Source of the DNA: Lawsonella clevelandensis
Lineage (GTDB): Bacteria; Actinomycetota; Actinomycetes; Mycobacteriales; Mycobacteriaceae
Assembly (NCBI RefSeq): GCF_001293125.1
Contig: NZ_CP009312.1
Location: forward strand, 556,192 to 620,191
Direction of reading: 5' to 3'
DNA length: 64,000 nt
The position numbers were made by a program, and so were the translations under genes. Shown here piece after piece: positions 45,478-55,322 of the stretch. How positions within the stretch are numbered: position 1 is the first letter of the stretch; every line of letters starts with the position of its first letter. The notes beneath the pieces were generated by a model. The model made no database searches. It saw only the letters and a program-made list of their open reading frames with translations, and was not told the origin of the DNA.

Positions 45478-48400
45478 TCAGCATTCTCCTCTACCGGGAG
45501 GTAGGCCAACTGCACCACCTGGTGCTTACCCTGGCTATTAATCACGTCTGTACGACCCTCAGGCAGTGCACGGGCCTTGCGACCACCGGCAATGGTGCCT
45601 TCCTCAGAAGTACCGTTCATCACGAAAACGGTGGGATGCAATTCGCGGATACGCGACATGATGGGTTCGAAGGAGGTACGGGAGAAACCAGTGCAGCGGC
45701 GTGCAACCACCATGTGCAGGCCAATGTCTCGCCCGTACGGCAGAAGTTCGAGAAGCCCCAGCAGAGGGTTACCAGAACTGGTAGCCACCAGATCATAATC
45801 ATCCACAATGAGGAAAATGTCCGGACCCTCCCACCAGCTACGGTCACGCAGCGTCTGCGGGTCGTTCACACCAGCCGGCATGCGGGATTCCAGCAGTGGC
45901 GTCAGCTGCGCGATGAAGTCCTGCACATCCTGCTTAGTGGAGGCGTAACCGGCCAGATGGCTGGATGGGCACTCACCGAGCAGCTGGCGACGGTAATCGA
46001 CCACCAGCATCTTCGCTTCGGTGGCGGGGATATTCTCCGCGATACGGTGAACGATGATACGGAGCAACGTTGATTTGCCGGAGGAGTCACCCACCACAAG
46101 GATGTTCTCCTCCTGCCCCGTATCGATAACAAATTCACCTAAGCTGTCGCCCTCAATACCCAGTGGGATGCGGTAGCCGTGCTTGCCAGAGGCGGTGACG
46201 GGTCCCAGTTCCCCGGCGGAGACTATTCGTGGTAGGAGTGCCAATGGGGTTACCGGAGCGTCCTGCGACCACTGTGTGGCGATAGCACGCAGGCCTTTCT
46301 CATCTTGTAGTGCGAAGAGGAAATGGAGACCATCTGGGGTCATACCGCGGCCTGGCAGCGCCGGAACTTTTTCTGCATTCTTGCGGCCTAGGACAGAGTC
46401 TGCGGGATCGCCCAAGCGCAGCTCCCACCGGGTGGTAAGGGAGTCACGCAGAGCGGCACGGACATCTGCCCAGCGAGATGCGGCGAGAACGAGGTGAATA
46501 TTGTACGAGAGGCCTTCCCGTACCAGCTGCCGCACCTTCTCCTCGATCTCCATAGTGTTCTCGACGAGAGCTGCCCAACCGTCAATGAACAACACAATAT
46601 GTTGATCGATGGGGGCACCGGCCATCCGATTTCGCAGTTCTTGCCTGATCTCTGCGAAGGTACGCTCCATGATTTCGTCATTTTGCGTTGAGCAGACAGA
46701 GGCACACTGCGGGAGTATCCGCAGCCGTGCAAGCACTCCACCACCAGCGTCAACAGCGTACATCTTGAGTGTCGCCGGAGAGTTCTCCTGGGCGAGAGCG
46801 CTCGCAATGGTAACGAGTGCCTGCGACTTTCCAGTCTGTGTGGTCCCGACGATGAGAGCGTGGTTGAGCGTGGGAAGCGAAACACGCATAGACGTGCGTA
46901 TCTGCTCTGCTGGTACATCAACGAGACCGACAATGCCTCGGTGGGACAGTTCGTCCATGGTTGTTCCCACAGCGGCACCGATCGCCAACTCTGCACATTC
47001 GGCGGCACTCGCGTACAGAGGTAGCGGCGGCAGCCACACCTGGTGGGCTCGTGGCACATTAGAGGGGAAGCTGTTGAGCAGCACATGGAAAATAGTGCGT
47101 TCTTCCCCGTCACTGTCGGTGAGCTGGGCAGGTTCGTCGTCTTCCTCTCCTTCAACAGCCATCGGCACCGGCTGACGCGTTTCAATAGACCACCCAAAAG
47201 GATTTCCCACCAATGGTTTTGATCCATAAATCTGGAGGTAGTTATCTGCTTCGGTAAGGATCTCTTGCGTGGTGCGTACCCGTCGTTGCGACCGCCTCTT
47301 GAGAGTGCCTGAAACGTAGAAAGCCCGGAATTTCTGCAGCGTGTCGGTGCCATCCAGGAGATATCCGGCACCTGGCTGCTGCGGCAGGTTGAAGGCATCC
47401 GGAGTACCGATAACGGAACGGGACTCGACCACTGAGAAGGTCTTCAGGGCGATGCGATAGGACAAGTGGGATTCCAGACCACGCAGTTTGCCGGCATCAA
47501 TACGCTGTGATGCGAGCAGCAGATGTACGTGCAGCGAACGACCCAGACGGCCGATCTGAACAAAGAGCTCCGCGAACTCAGGGCGCTCCGCCAACAGTTC
47601 AGAGAATTCATCCACAATGATCAGGAGAGCGGGGAGATGCGGAAAACGATCCGTATCCACCTGTCCACGCGAGCGAGCCTTGACATACTCGTCAATGTTC
47701 GCGAAGCCGCCGGCGGCGTGGAGGATCTCCTGGCGACGTCGTAGTTCGCCTTCTAACGCAGCGTACATACGCTCAACTGCCAGGGTGTCATCTGACAGGT
47801 TGGTGATGAGTGCTGCTACGTGAGGCGCTCCAGAAATGCCGGAGAAAGTTGCGCCACCTTTAAAATCGACAAGAACCACGTTAACTTGTTCGGGGCTATG
47901 TGACCCGATGAGGCCGACTACCAGGGTGCGCAGCAGTTCCGATTTACCGGAGCCCGTCGCGCCAATACAGAGGCCATGCGGCCCCATACCGCCCTGTGCC
48001 GATTCTTTGAGGTCAAGGTAGACCGAACGTCCGTCGTCATTCAGACCGATGGGAACACGGAGCCGATCTCGACCCACTTTCAAGGCCCAGTCTCGTTCTG
48101 GCAGGAAGTTCTCTACCGATCCCATTCCCAACAGTTCAAAAAGATCAGCAGCCGGCTTATCCCCATCGACGTCATCCCCACCGTCCTCGGCGGCACTCCC
48201 CGCAGTGGTATACCCAGCGAGCCGCCACGCAATGGCCGCCGCTACGGAGGGAGTCAGTTGGTCAGCAGTACCGAGAGGACAGGATTCTCCATGGAACCAC
48301 ACATGCACGACACCCTCATCATCAACCTCCAAGTGAAGACCCGTCTCGGTATGTTCCGTCTCCGGGAGAATGGCGAGGATATGAGGAAAGTAAGAACCGT

Positions 48401-49478
48401 AGGCGTTGACGAACTCGATGTTATCAGCAATAAGGAGCGTCGTCCCCTGCTGGGGAACGTCTTCACGCAGGTCAAAAGGCTGGTGGAGAAGGTTAAAGGG
48501 GTAGAGTTCACAGTCTGAGCGGCGGACGGTGTGAGGTAACCACTTCAACAGTTCTGGCCATTGGGGATCCCGGCAGGCCAATATGACATGACAGTCCTCG
48601 GGATGGTGGGTAAGGAAGAACGTCATCAACATGGCGCGAAAGAGGCTGTCGGCTTTGCCTTTCTCCCCACTCACCACACAGCGGCTAAATCCGCGCACAC
48701 TCACCACAATGGGCATGTCGTCGATGGTGTTAGCAGTACGGGAGAACAGTCGCAGCGCACTCACTGAGACCGGTTCCAGATCTTCCTCCCGCGGCAACTC
48801 CGGAAAAACAAAATGATCGTCGGTGGAGACGGAACCACTTCCAACCCGGAAGCAGAGGAAGGAGTCATCATCCTGCCGCACATTCCACAGGTAGTGCTCG
48901 TTAAGGTAGGCACGATAGCGCTCTGGGGGAGGGAAGCGCAGCGTCTCCTCATTGCGAATCAGGCCGTGGAATTCCTCCCGATCCTCATCCAAATCCGCCA
49001 AATAGCGCAGATACTCCTGCCGCCGGCGGGCAATTTCTTGCATCGCATTGCCGCCACCCAAGCTGGTGGAGATCATGGTGCCGGCGGAAGCCAGCATCAT
49101 GACGGGGAACATCAGCATCATCGGGCTCATCCGGCCACCGGACTTCGCCATCCAAATAACGGAACCCAACACGCCCACCACCATGACAAGCGGCATAAGC
49201 TTCGGCAGCAATGGCTGCGATCCCGAGGTGGGGATCTCCGGCGCAAGTTCAACGTCAACTGAGAGAACCTCGTCGCTGGTGCGTTCCGGCAGTTCACGAC
49301 TATGGAAAAAGCGGGTTGCTCCAGCGCGGAAGCCAACGAGCCCGTGCACACCCCGCGGTTTCTTGTTCGCGGATCCGTCGGCTCCGGAAGGAGCGAAAGT
49401 AGCAGGGGAGGCAGCAGCATGTTCCCGAACGGCTGTGGCCGAATCGGGGAGCTGCGCAGGTGAAGACATCTCAGGCAC
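45474..49478 (-). CDS. eccC4: Type VII secretion FtsK/SpoIIIE ATPase EccC (ESX-4)
   Basis: The motor of the secretion complex, 1334 residues in one chain. Two membrane helices lie near residues 90-140 (MPLVMVVGVLGSVIWMA; MLMFPVMMLASAGTMI). Three ATPase domains follow: D1 has Walker A GATGSGKSE and Walker B with Glu, LLIIVDEFSELL; D2 has GTTQTGKSQ with VLFIDGWAALV; D3 has GDSSGKST with FLIVDDYDLV. Only D1 has the usual catalytic Glu, as in other EccC proteins. The start is GTG 49478 or ATG 49469; a -10-like TATAAG (49498-49493) lies close, so the leader is very short. The stop overlaps the next gene. Confidence 0.95.
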   Translation of the reverse strand: MPEMSSPAQLPDSATAVREHAAASPATFAPSGADGSANKKPRGVHGLVGFRAGATRFFHSRELPERTSDEVLSVDVELAPEIPTSGSQPLLPKLMPLVMVVGVLGSVIWMAKSGGRMSPMMLMFPVMMLASAGTMISTSLGGGNAMQEIARRRQEYLRYLADLDEDREEFHGLIRNEETLRFPPPERYRAYLNEHYLWNVRQDDDSFLCFRVGSGSVSTDDHFVFPELPREEDLEPVSVSALRLFSRTANTIDDMPIVVSVRGFSRCVVSGEKGKADSLFRAMLMTFFLTHHPEDCHVILACRDPQWPELLKWLPHTVRRSDCELYPFNLLHQPFDLREDVPQQGTTLLIADNIEFVNAYGSYFPHILAILPETEHTETGLHLEVDDEGVVHVWFHGESCPLGTADQLTPSVAAAIAWRLAGYTTAGSAAEDGGDDVDGDKPAADLFELLGMGSVENFLPERDWALKVGRDRLRVPIGLNDDGRSVYLDLKESAQGGMGPHGLCIGATGSGKSELLRTLVVGLIGSHSPEQVNVVLVDFKGGATFSGISGAPHVAALITNLSDDTLAVERMYAALEGELRRRQEILHAAGGFANIDEYVKARSRGQVDTDRFPHLPALLIIVDEFSELLAERPEFAELFVQIGRLGRSLHVHLLLASQRIDAGKLRGLESHLSYRIALKTFSVVESRSVIGTPDAFNLPQQPGAGYLLDGTDTLQKFRAFYVSGTLKRRSQRRVRTTQEILTEADNYLQIYGSKPLVGNPFGWSIETRQPVPMAVEGEEDDEPAQLTDSDGEERTIFHVLLNSFPSNVPRAHQVWLPPLPLYASAAECAELAIGAAVGTTMDELSHRGIVGLVDVPAEQIRTSMRVSLPTLNHALIVGTTQTGKSQALVTIASALAQENSPATLKMYAVDAGGGVLARLRILPQCASVCSTQNDEIMERTFAEIRQELRNRMAGAPIDQHIVLFIDGWAALVENTMEIEEKVRQLVREGLSYNIHLVLAASRWADVRAALRDSLTTRWELRLGDPADSVLGRKNAEKVPALPGRGMTPDGLHFLFALQDEKGLRAIATQWSQDAPVTPLALLPRIVSAGELGPVTASGKHGYRIPLGIEGDSLGEFVIDTGQEENILVVGDSSGKSTLLRIIVHRIAENIPATEAKMLVVDYRRQLLGECPSSHLAGYASTKQDVQDFIAQLTPLLESRMPAGVNDPQTLRDRSWWEGPDIFLIVDDYDLVATSSGNPLLGLLELLPYGRDIGLHMVVARRCTGFSRTSFEPIMSRIRELHPTVFVMNGTSEEGTIAGGRKARALPEGRTDVINSQGKHQVVQLAYLPVEENAE

Positions 49479-49755
49479 GAGTCGAAAGTTCCCTTATATG
49501 TCCGTGTGTGAAAACTTCTAACGGCCCGATGGTAGGAACTTACCTCCCCACGTGGGACTGCTACATTTATCAAAACCTTTTTTCTAAGACGAAAAACCGA
49601 CGTCTATCTGCAGAAATAGTGCGAAAAAAGTTTGTTAAAGAGAAAGTAACGCATCCGCTACGGGGCACTAACAGCTATTGATAGGGAGCTAACAGTATGC
49701 CTGGGGTCGCTCCCCGGCACCCACCACCATCGTCCGGGACGATAAGGAGACCATC
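49479..49755. promoter_or_regulatory. Divergent promoter region of the ESX-4 locus
   Basis: This 277-base AT-rich gap separates eccC (minus) from eccD (plus) and should carry both promoters. A minus-strand TATAAG at 49498-49493 is the clearest element. On the plus side I see a small G/C hairpin around 49701-49718 and AAGGAG before eccD, but no clear -35/-10 pair. Confidence 0.4.
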
Positions 49756-51156
49756 GTGGTCGCGCTCCGCGTTATCGTGCACACCCCCTATGAGCGGGTA
49801 GCTCTCTCTATCCCCTCGACCCTCTATCCTTCAGAAGCCACCTTCTTTGTGCAATTTCTTCTCCAGCAGCACCACAGCTTGGACCCAGTTGGCACCGACT
49901 CTCCCCACTACGTTGATGTCGTGAGCTCCTCCCCCTGGCAGCTGGCCCACCTCACCAACGGGGTACTGCGAGAAGACCGAAGTCTCTCCGACAATGGGAT
50001 CCGTGACGGCGACGTCCTCCTCTTCGAACGAGACCTCACCCCAGAACCCGTTACCACCTCCGCAATCACCAGCGGTCCACAGTCACTTACCAACAAAGAA
50101 CGGCTCAACGAACTGCAACAAACAAGTCGCTACATAAGCCTCGGTACCGTCGCTCTGTGGGTACTCGGATGCATCATTGCTGCGGCTTTCCCCAGCTGGT
50201 GGAGCTTTGGCGGCGTGTTCAGTAGCCTCGCACTCCTCTTCGCCTTCACTATGCTCGTCATCTTCCGACGGGGACGGGACGACGCCCCCCTCCTAGGATG
50301 GTCTGCACTCACCATGGCGGGGGCAGGAGGCATGGCCCTGCCCGGCGCCAGCTTTGACCTCAGTTGGCCCACTCGTATCCTCATCGCCGTCAGCTGTATC
50401 GTCGTCACCTTGTTGTTCTGTCACCTCATCGGCACCACTTCGCTCAAACAAGAGCCTTTCGCAGCCTTACTGGCCGTTCTCGTCCTCCTTATGGTGGGTC
50501 TCACCCTGGTCGAATATGCGCGAATACCGGCACACAGCATCGCTGCCGGGGGAATGATTCTGGCCGCTATTCTGCTGCTTGCTGCCCCACGTCTAGCACT
50601 CTGGATGGCCCGGGTGAAGATTCCGCTGACGGCACTCATCGATGTGGATCTACCGCTCCTTCCCCAGGCAGCCATTGATGCAGCCCTCGACAAGAAGATT
50701 CAACGTGCACGCTGGCTGCAAGCGGTCCTCACCCTCACCGGGGCGTTCTTAAGTGTCGTCTGCACTGTTCCCCTGTTGGGTTGGCCTTGGTCCGCCCCTT
50801 ATGATCCGCCTAACCCCTGGCAGTGGATTCTCCTTGTCCTGCTTGTGGTAAGCCTGCTCAGCGCCGCACTCCACACCGTCTACCGCACCCAGGTGGGGTG
50901 GATTTTGGGAACGCTGCTGGCCATCACTGCCCTGGTAGCCGTCCTAGTCGCCGCCATGACGCTCCCCCTCGTCGGGCTCGTCCTTGTGGTCGTCTGTTTG
51001 CTTATCGTCAGTTCGCTGTGGCTCTGGGCGGCCCAATGGAACCTCACCCCCATTGCCCAAAAGATTCTTGAAGTCATCGAATCGGTACTTCTCGCCATCA
51101 TCTTCCCCATTGGCATCGTGGCAACCGGCCTAGTGTCTCTCCTCCTCACCCTCTAG
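49756..51156 (+). CDS. eccD4: Type VII secretion integral membrane protein EccD (ESX-4)
   Basis: The 466-residue protein begins with a ubiquitin-like (YukD) domain (about 1-85, LRVIVHTPYERVALSIPSTL), then a linker and about eleven membrane helices (from YISLGTVALWVLGCIIAAAF to IFPIGIVATGLVSLLLTL). EccD lines the ESX membrane pore. The start is GTG 49756 with AAGGAG upstream. Followed by mycP. Confidence 0.93.
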   Translation: MVALRVIVHTPYERVALSIPSTLYPSEATFFVQFLLQQHHSLDPVGTDSPHYVDVVSSSPWQLAHLTNGVLREDRSLSDNGIRDGDVLLFERDLTPEPVTTSAITSGPQSLTNKERLNELQQTSRYISLGTVALWVLGCIIAAAFPSWWSFGGVFSSLALLFAFTMLVIFRRGRDDAPLLGWSALTMAGAGGMALPGASFDLSWPTRILIAVSCIVVTLLFCHLIGTTSLKQEPFAALLAVLVLLMVGLTLVEYARIPAHSIAAGGMILAAILLLAAPRLALWMARVKIPLTALIDVDLPLLPQAAIDAALDKKIQRARWLQAVLTLTGAFLSVVCTVPLLGWPWSAPYDPPNPWQWILLVLLVVSLLSAALHTVYRTQVGWILGTLLAITALVAVLVAAMTLPLVGLVLVVVCLLIVSSLWLWAAQWNLTPIAQKILEVIESVLLAIIFPIGIVATGLVSLLLTL

Positions 51157-51271
51157 CTAGCCGCGGGAGCCGGTAGTTCACCTCAAGAGGCAACCCACTG
51201 GCCCCCTCCCCTCTCTTCCCCGTTATACGCCGTGGAGTCTCCGACTGCCCCACCCGTCAGAATGCGAGAGA

Positions 51272-52645
51272 ATGTCCCCTTCCCGACTCACCCCAGCCGC
51301 TCTGCTCGCGACCAGCCTCATCCTTAGCAGCGGCATTGCTGCCCCCTCCCACGCCGAGAATTACCATGCCCCCGTGGTCGATAGCTCCCTGTTACCCAGT
51401 GGATCCCTCCACGTGCGGGTAGCCCAAACGTCCCCCTGCGTCACCCCTATCGCCTCTCCTAATCTGGCAGGCCACATGCGCACCCAACAGTTCCATCCGT
51501 TGGTCAATGCGCGGCCAATCTGGCCCCTCACCAAAGGCGAGGGACAAACTGTCGCCATTATCGACACCGGTATCAACCCCAACGGGCGGCTCCACAACCT
51601 CCAAGGCCTCGGAGACTTCGACACCCACCAAAACGGCCTCCACGACTGCGATGAACACGGCACTTTTGTGGCTGGTGTACTAGCCGCCCAACCCGCCGAC
51701 GACGGTTTCGCCGGTATCGCACCTGGCGTGCGTATCCTCTCCATCCGGCAAACCTCCGGGCACTACGGGGTCTTCCCCGACCCGCCCCGAAACATGCCAC
51801 CTCAGCTGCGTCAACACTACCAAGAGCGCCCCGAAGATAGCCCGGGCAACGTCGTTACCCTGGCGAAAGCCGTCCGAATGGCAGCCGACGCGGGCGCCAC
51901 CGTCATCAACATCTCCCAGGCAGCCTGCCGCCCCTTCGGCATGGACCTCGGTGACGGGCCCCTAGGCGCCGCCCTCCAGTATGCGGTACAGGTACGGGAC
52001 ACTGTCGTTGTCACCGCAGCCGGCAACCTCACCCAGACCTGCCGTGCCCAGAACGTCATCCACACCGTCACCTCCGCTGCCGTCCCACAGTCGGATGTTG
52101 TTACCGTCGTCTCCCCCGCCCGCTTCGACGATCTCGTCCTCACTGTCGGTTCAGTTGCGCAAGACGGACGTCCCTCCGAATTCTCTATCGCCGGCCCATG
52201 GGTAGACATTGCCGCCCCTGGGGAGGAAATCGTCTCTGTTAGCACACACGGCCTCGTCGATGCCGTGCGCACCGAAGACGGGCAGATCAACGAACTACGG
52301 GGAACGAGCTTCGCAACTCCCTTCGTCAGCGGTGTCGTGGCACTTGTGCGGTCCCAACACCCCGACTGGAACGCCTACACCGTGATGGAGCACGTTAAGC
52401 GCACAGCCCGTCCCGTCGCTGGTGGGCGGAACACACAGCTGGGGTACGGCATTGTTGACCCTATTGCAGCAGTCTCAATCACCAGCACAGTGGCGCAAGG
52501 CAGCAGCCAAGGGCTGCCCTTCCGGGAACGCACAACAGCCGTTCACCACACTGTATTCTCTGCCATCCTGGGAAGCTTTGCAGCAGCCGGCCTGCTCTTC
52601 GGAATTAGCCGGTGGCGGCAACGTTACCGCTCGAACCAGACTTAG
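51272..52645 (+). CDS. mycP4: Mycosin, type VII secretion subtilisin-like protease (ESX-4)
   Basis: MycP is the serine protease at the outer face of the ESX complex. It has a Sec signal peptide (cleavage near SHA-EN), the catalytic triad Asp98 in IIDTGIN, His129 in DEHGTFVAG and Ser346 in GTSFATPFVSG, oxyanion Asn252, and a C-terminal membrane anchor (FSAILGSFAAAGLLFGI). ATG 51272 follows GAGAGA. Its last 41 bases overlap eccB on the other strand. Confidence 0.95.
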   Translation: MSPSRLTPAALLATSLILSSGIAAPSHAENYHAPVVDSSLLPSGSLHVRVAQTSPCVTPIASPNLAGHMRTQQFHPLVNARPIWPLTKGEGQTVAIIDTGINPNGRLHNLQGLGDFDTHQNGLHDCDEHGTFVAGVLAAQPADDGFAGIAPGVRILSIRQTSGHYGVFPDPPRNMPPQLRQHYQERPEDSPGNVVTLAKAVRMAADAGATVINISQAACRPFGMDLGDGPLGAALQYAVQVRDTVVVTAAGNLTQTCRAQNVIHTVTSAAVPQSDVVTVVSPARFDDLVLTVGSVAQDGRPSEFSIAGPWVDIAAPGEEIVSVSTHGLVDAVRTEDGQINELRGTSFATPFVSGVVALVRSQHPDWNAYTVMEHVKRTARPVAGGRNTQLGYGIVDPIAAVSITSTVAQGSSQGLPFRERTTAVHHTVFSAILGSFAAAGLLFGISRWRQRYRSNQT

Positions 52646-53777
52646 CTAAATAAGGACCGGTGCTCAGCTGGGAAATCATTGCCCAAGGCAGCGGCATAGC
52701 TTCCGCCCCCAAACCCAACGTCTCCAGGGTCTCCCGCTGGGTACCGAACCGAATACCATCATCCCCCACAACCCACACGTCTGCCTGTCGTTGGGCTGCC
52801 TCCTCCGACTCGTCCAATGCTGACTGCACAGCACCACCACCCACCAAAGGTGCCGCAAAACCCACCACCGTCCGCCGACCCACCAGCAGGAAAGCATCAA
52901 CTCGGTCGCCATCATTATCCTGCTGCACCAAATCAGTGGCTTGCTTCCACTCCTTATTGAGATCACCCGCGCGCAGCGAAAGACGCGGCTCTGCTTCTCC
53001 CGACTTCACACGCCACACGGCACACAGAGACGTCTCCCCTATATCTGTCGGCAACTTACTGGGCTTAATACTGGGCATTTCTACCAGAGAGTTCAGGAGA
53101 GCACCCGACACAATACGGGCACCCTTCCGCACAGCATCGCTCCGCGTCATCCCCCTCACCTCCCGCCGGTACCCCTGCTCCAGCAGCCACACATCCTCAT
53201 CGTGCACCGCCAGCATGGATACGGGGCGAAGCTTGTCCAGCGCTGAGTCCGTCACCGCTCCCATCAGCATGGTCGACCGCACTTTGAAGAACCTGTCCGT
53301 GGTGGGCTCCGCGTAGTCACACATCGCCCATGTTTGGCCGTTGTCCCCCACCCGGCCGGCGTCGTCGGGGAGCGCACGTGGCCCCTGCCCGATGCCCAAC
53401 GGAACACCCTGCGGCACCTTGGAAATGTCTTTATCGGTGACCATCGTGGGGTTGACGGCTTTCCCTAACACCAGACGAGCCGCCGCAATACCCGAGACGG
53501 GATGCAGACGACCGTCCTTTATGAGATACATCTGCCCAGAATTTTTACTGAGAACAAGATCGTTTCCAGCCACGCCTCGCGACGGTGAAATCAGGGCGAC
53601 AACACCCACTACTACAAGCACCAAAACCATCAGGATGACACCCGCAATAAGAGACTTTGACCTGCGCGACGGGACATCCTCATCCCATCTCCACGACTGG
53701 TCCGGCATCCCTGCTTGCAGGTGCTTGATGATGAAGCTGTAGGCGTTAATACGTGCCCGAGATTGTTCCTGGCCCAT
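52605..53777 (-). CDS. eccB4: Type VII secretion protein EccB (ESX-4)
   Basis: EccB is a single-pass membrane subunit. The short cytoplasmic N-terminus (SRARINAYSFIIKHLQAGMP) is typical, a membrane helix lies at about 43-66, and the outer repeat domain follows (LVLSKNSGQMYLIKDGRLHPV and IRFGTQRETLETLGLG). At 390 residues it is shorter than most EccB proteins, mainly at the C-terminus. Convergent overlap of 41 bases with mycP. ATG 53777 is preceded by GGGAGAG. Confidence 0.93.
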   Translation of the reverse strand: MGQEQSRARINAYSFIIKHLQAGMPDQSWRWDEDVPSRRSKSLIAGVILMVLVLVVVGVVALISPSRGVAGNDLVLSKNSGQMYLIKDGRLHPVSGIAAARLVLGKAVNPTMVTDKDISKVPQGVPLGIGQGPRALPDDAGRVGDNGQTWAMCDYAEPTTDRFFKVRSTMLMGAVTDSALDKLRPVSMLAVHDEDVWLLEQGYRREVRGMTRSDAVRKGARIVSGALLNSLVEMPSIKPSKLPTDIGETSLCAVWRVKSGEAEPRLSLRAGDLNKEWKQATDLVQQDNDGDRVDAFLLVGRRTVVGFAAPLVGGGAVQSALDESEEAAQRQADVWVVGDDGIRFGTQRETLETLGLGAEAMPLPWAMISQLSTGPYLAKSGSSGNVAATG

Positions 53778-53868
53778 AAAGTAGCTCTCCCACGGTTAGC
53801 GATCGACCAGTACCATACAGATCGTTCCGTCCCTTGGGGAATGCTACTTTGCGCGCAGAAGGGTAGAT

Positions 53869-55116
53869 ATGATCACCACAAGCACTACAAATATTTCTGT
53901 GTCCTCGGCAAATAGCGAGCAGAATGAGGTCGCAACACGTCTTGCAAATGGTGAGCATTGTCTGGGCTGGGCACTGCGCCTCCAACCCACGTCGGAACAC
54001 TGCTACCGCGAGTCCGTCTCCCTCGAAATCCAGCACATTCTGCGCCATCACCCCAACGCCCTCCTCACCGTCCTCACCCTTTACAATCGCACCCTCTATG
54101 GCGGCAACAACAGCAGTTCCCAGCTCACCTGGGAAGACCAAGACGTCCAGATCTCCATCAGCTACCGGCATCCCTCCCCCACAGATCTGCTCACCCATTC
54201 CACCGCTCTCGACGACCTCCAACACACCATGCGGGACCACCGTAAAGCGGTTTTCACCTGGGCCCACCATACACACTGGCACGCCTCCTCCCTGCCCTGG
54301 GAAAAAACTCTGCAAACCGCTCGTGAATGGGAAAACGTGGGAACCTTCCACCACCCCCCAACACTCCGCACCAACACCTACCAGCTAGGCTCTTACGCCC
54401 CCACCACCACTGAGTCCCCTAAACTCCGCATTGCCAACCGCGTCTGGTGGGATGATGTATCCCAATGCTTCATGGTGACAGAATGCTCCTACCACGACTT
54501 CAGCGTGGCACCCGACTACGAGAATGGCCCACTGGAGATGTCCCATCAGCTCATTCGCAACCATTGCCCGTGCCGACACTGGATCCTCCCCACTCCTCTC
54601 AGCAGCATCCTCATCGGTGTCGATGACGGAAGCACCCCCACAGCCGTCAACCTTCAGTTTGGTAACCGCATGGCGATGGTGCACGCCTACGATGAAGCCA
54701 GCGCCACCTGGCACCCGTTGCTCTTCAACACGTGTCTACGGGCTGCCGCCGCCGGTCTCCGCGCCTACGTCGCCACACACAACCCCGAACCGTGGATCAA
54801 ACTGCGTACCTATGTGGGGCGCCAACAGCTCACGTTCCTGGAAGACGCCCACGAGGACCAGTATCCCCGCCAGCTCCTCTTCTGGGACTACCCAGAACCG
54901 CCCACCTACGATGTGATGAATCGCTATTCCTCTGTCGGTACGGTGGTGTGGACGCGTCTCGAATCCATAGCGCAGTGCGCAACTCTCTTCCCAACCTACG
55001 TGGTCGAGTGTCTGTGGCCGGATACCCCCCAACACCATGTGGAGCGATACACCGGGGTGCTGCATCGCCACGGCGACAAACGCCATATCCGCTGTGTCGC
55101 TGACCGTCCACAGTAG
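53869..55116 (+). CDS. Hypothetical protein at the ESX-4 boundary
   Basis: I do not recognise this 415-residue protein. It has no membrane helix or signal peptide, is rich in Thr, His and Trp, and contains CPCRHW near residue 235. It starts at ATG 53869 behind GAAGGG and is divergent from eccB with a 91-base gap, so it may share regulation. It is not EccE-like, since EccE has N-terminal membrane helices. A cytoplasmic accessory or substrate role is possible but unproven. Confidence 0.6.
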   Translation: MITTSTTNISVSSANSEQNEVATRLANGEHCLGWALRLQPTSEHCYRESVSLEIQHILRHHPNALLTVLTLYNRTLYGGNNSSSQLTWEDQDVQISISYRHPSPTDLLTHSTALDDLQHTMRDHRKAVFTWAHHTHWHASSLPWEKTLQTAREWENVGTFHHPPTLRTNTYQLGSYAPTTTESPKLRIANRVWWDDVSQCFMVTECSYHDFSVAPDYENGPLEMSHQLIRNHCPCRHWILPTPLSSILIGVDDGSTPTAVNLQFGNRMAMVHAYDEASATWHPLLFNTCLRAAAAGLRAYVATHNPEPWIKLRTYVGRQQLTFLEDAHEDQYPRQLLFWDYPEPPTYDVMNRYSSVGTVVWTRLESIAQCATLFPTYVVECLWPDTPQHHVERYTGVLHRHGDKRHIRCVADRPQ

Positions 55117-55144
55117 AAAGCGAGCCTGCAGCGAGAGTCACTAA

Positions 55145-55171
55145 CCCTGGCGGCGGGAGAGACCGCCAGGG
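55145..55171. terminator. G/C hairpin after the hypothetical gene
   Basis: CCCTGGCGG (55145-55153) pairs perfectly with 55163-55171 around a nine-base loop, 28 bases after the stop. No T-run, so termination is only probable. It could act in both directions between convergent genes. Confidence 0.5.
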
Positions 55172-55209
55172 AACCCGGCTATAGAGGGCATCCCAATGAG
55201 GTCGTGTTG

Positions 55210-55322
55210 TTATCGAAACACCACCAGCGGCACAGACGGCACCGGCGTTACCGGGTTCCACACTTTCGCAGCCCTAGCCCGCAACTGTAGATCTACCCCA
55301 TCGGCTACCTGTTGTTCTTTCT
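55210..55322 (-). pseudogene. 3' relic of a second GH20 hexosaminidase gene
   Basis: Directly after the GH20 stop, another minus-strand frame reads KEQQVADGVDLQLRARAAKV, then W and a short segment ending SVPLVVFR before TAA (55212-55210). It matches the C-terminal part of the intact enzyme, GINERLRAFAAKMW ... SVVTFR: over 17 residues nine are identical. It has no start of its own and is in a different frame, so it is best seen as the end of a lost tandem paralogue. Confidence 0.65.

Noticed and set aside
53869-55116. Possible EccE subunit
   Set aside because: EccE has two N-terminal membrane helices; this protein has none.
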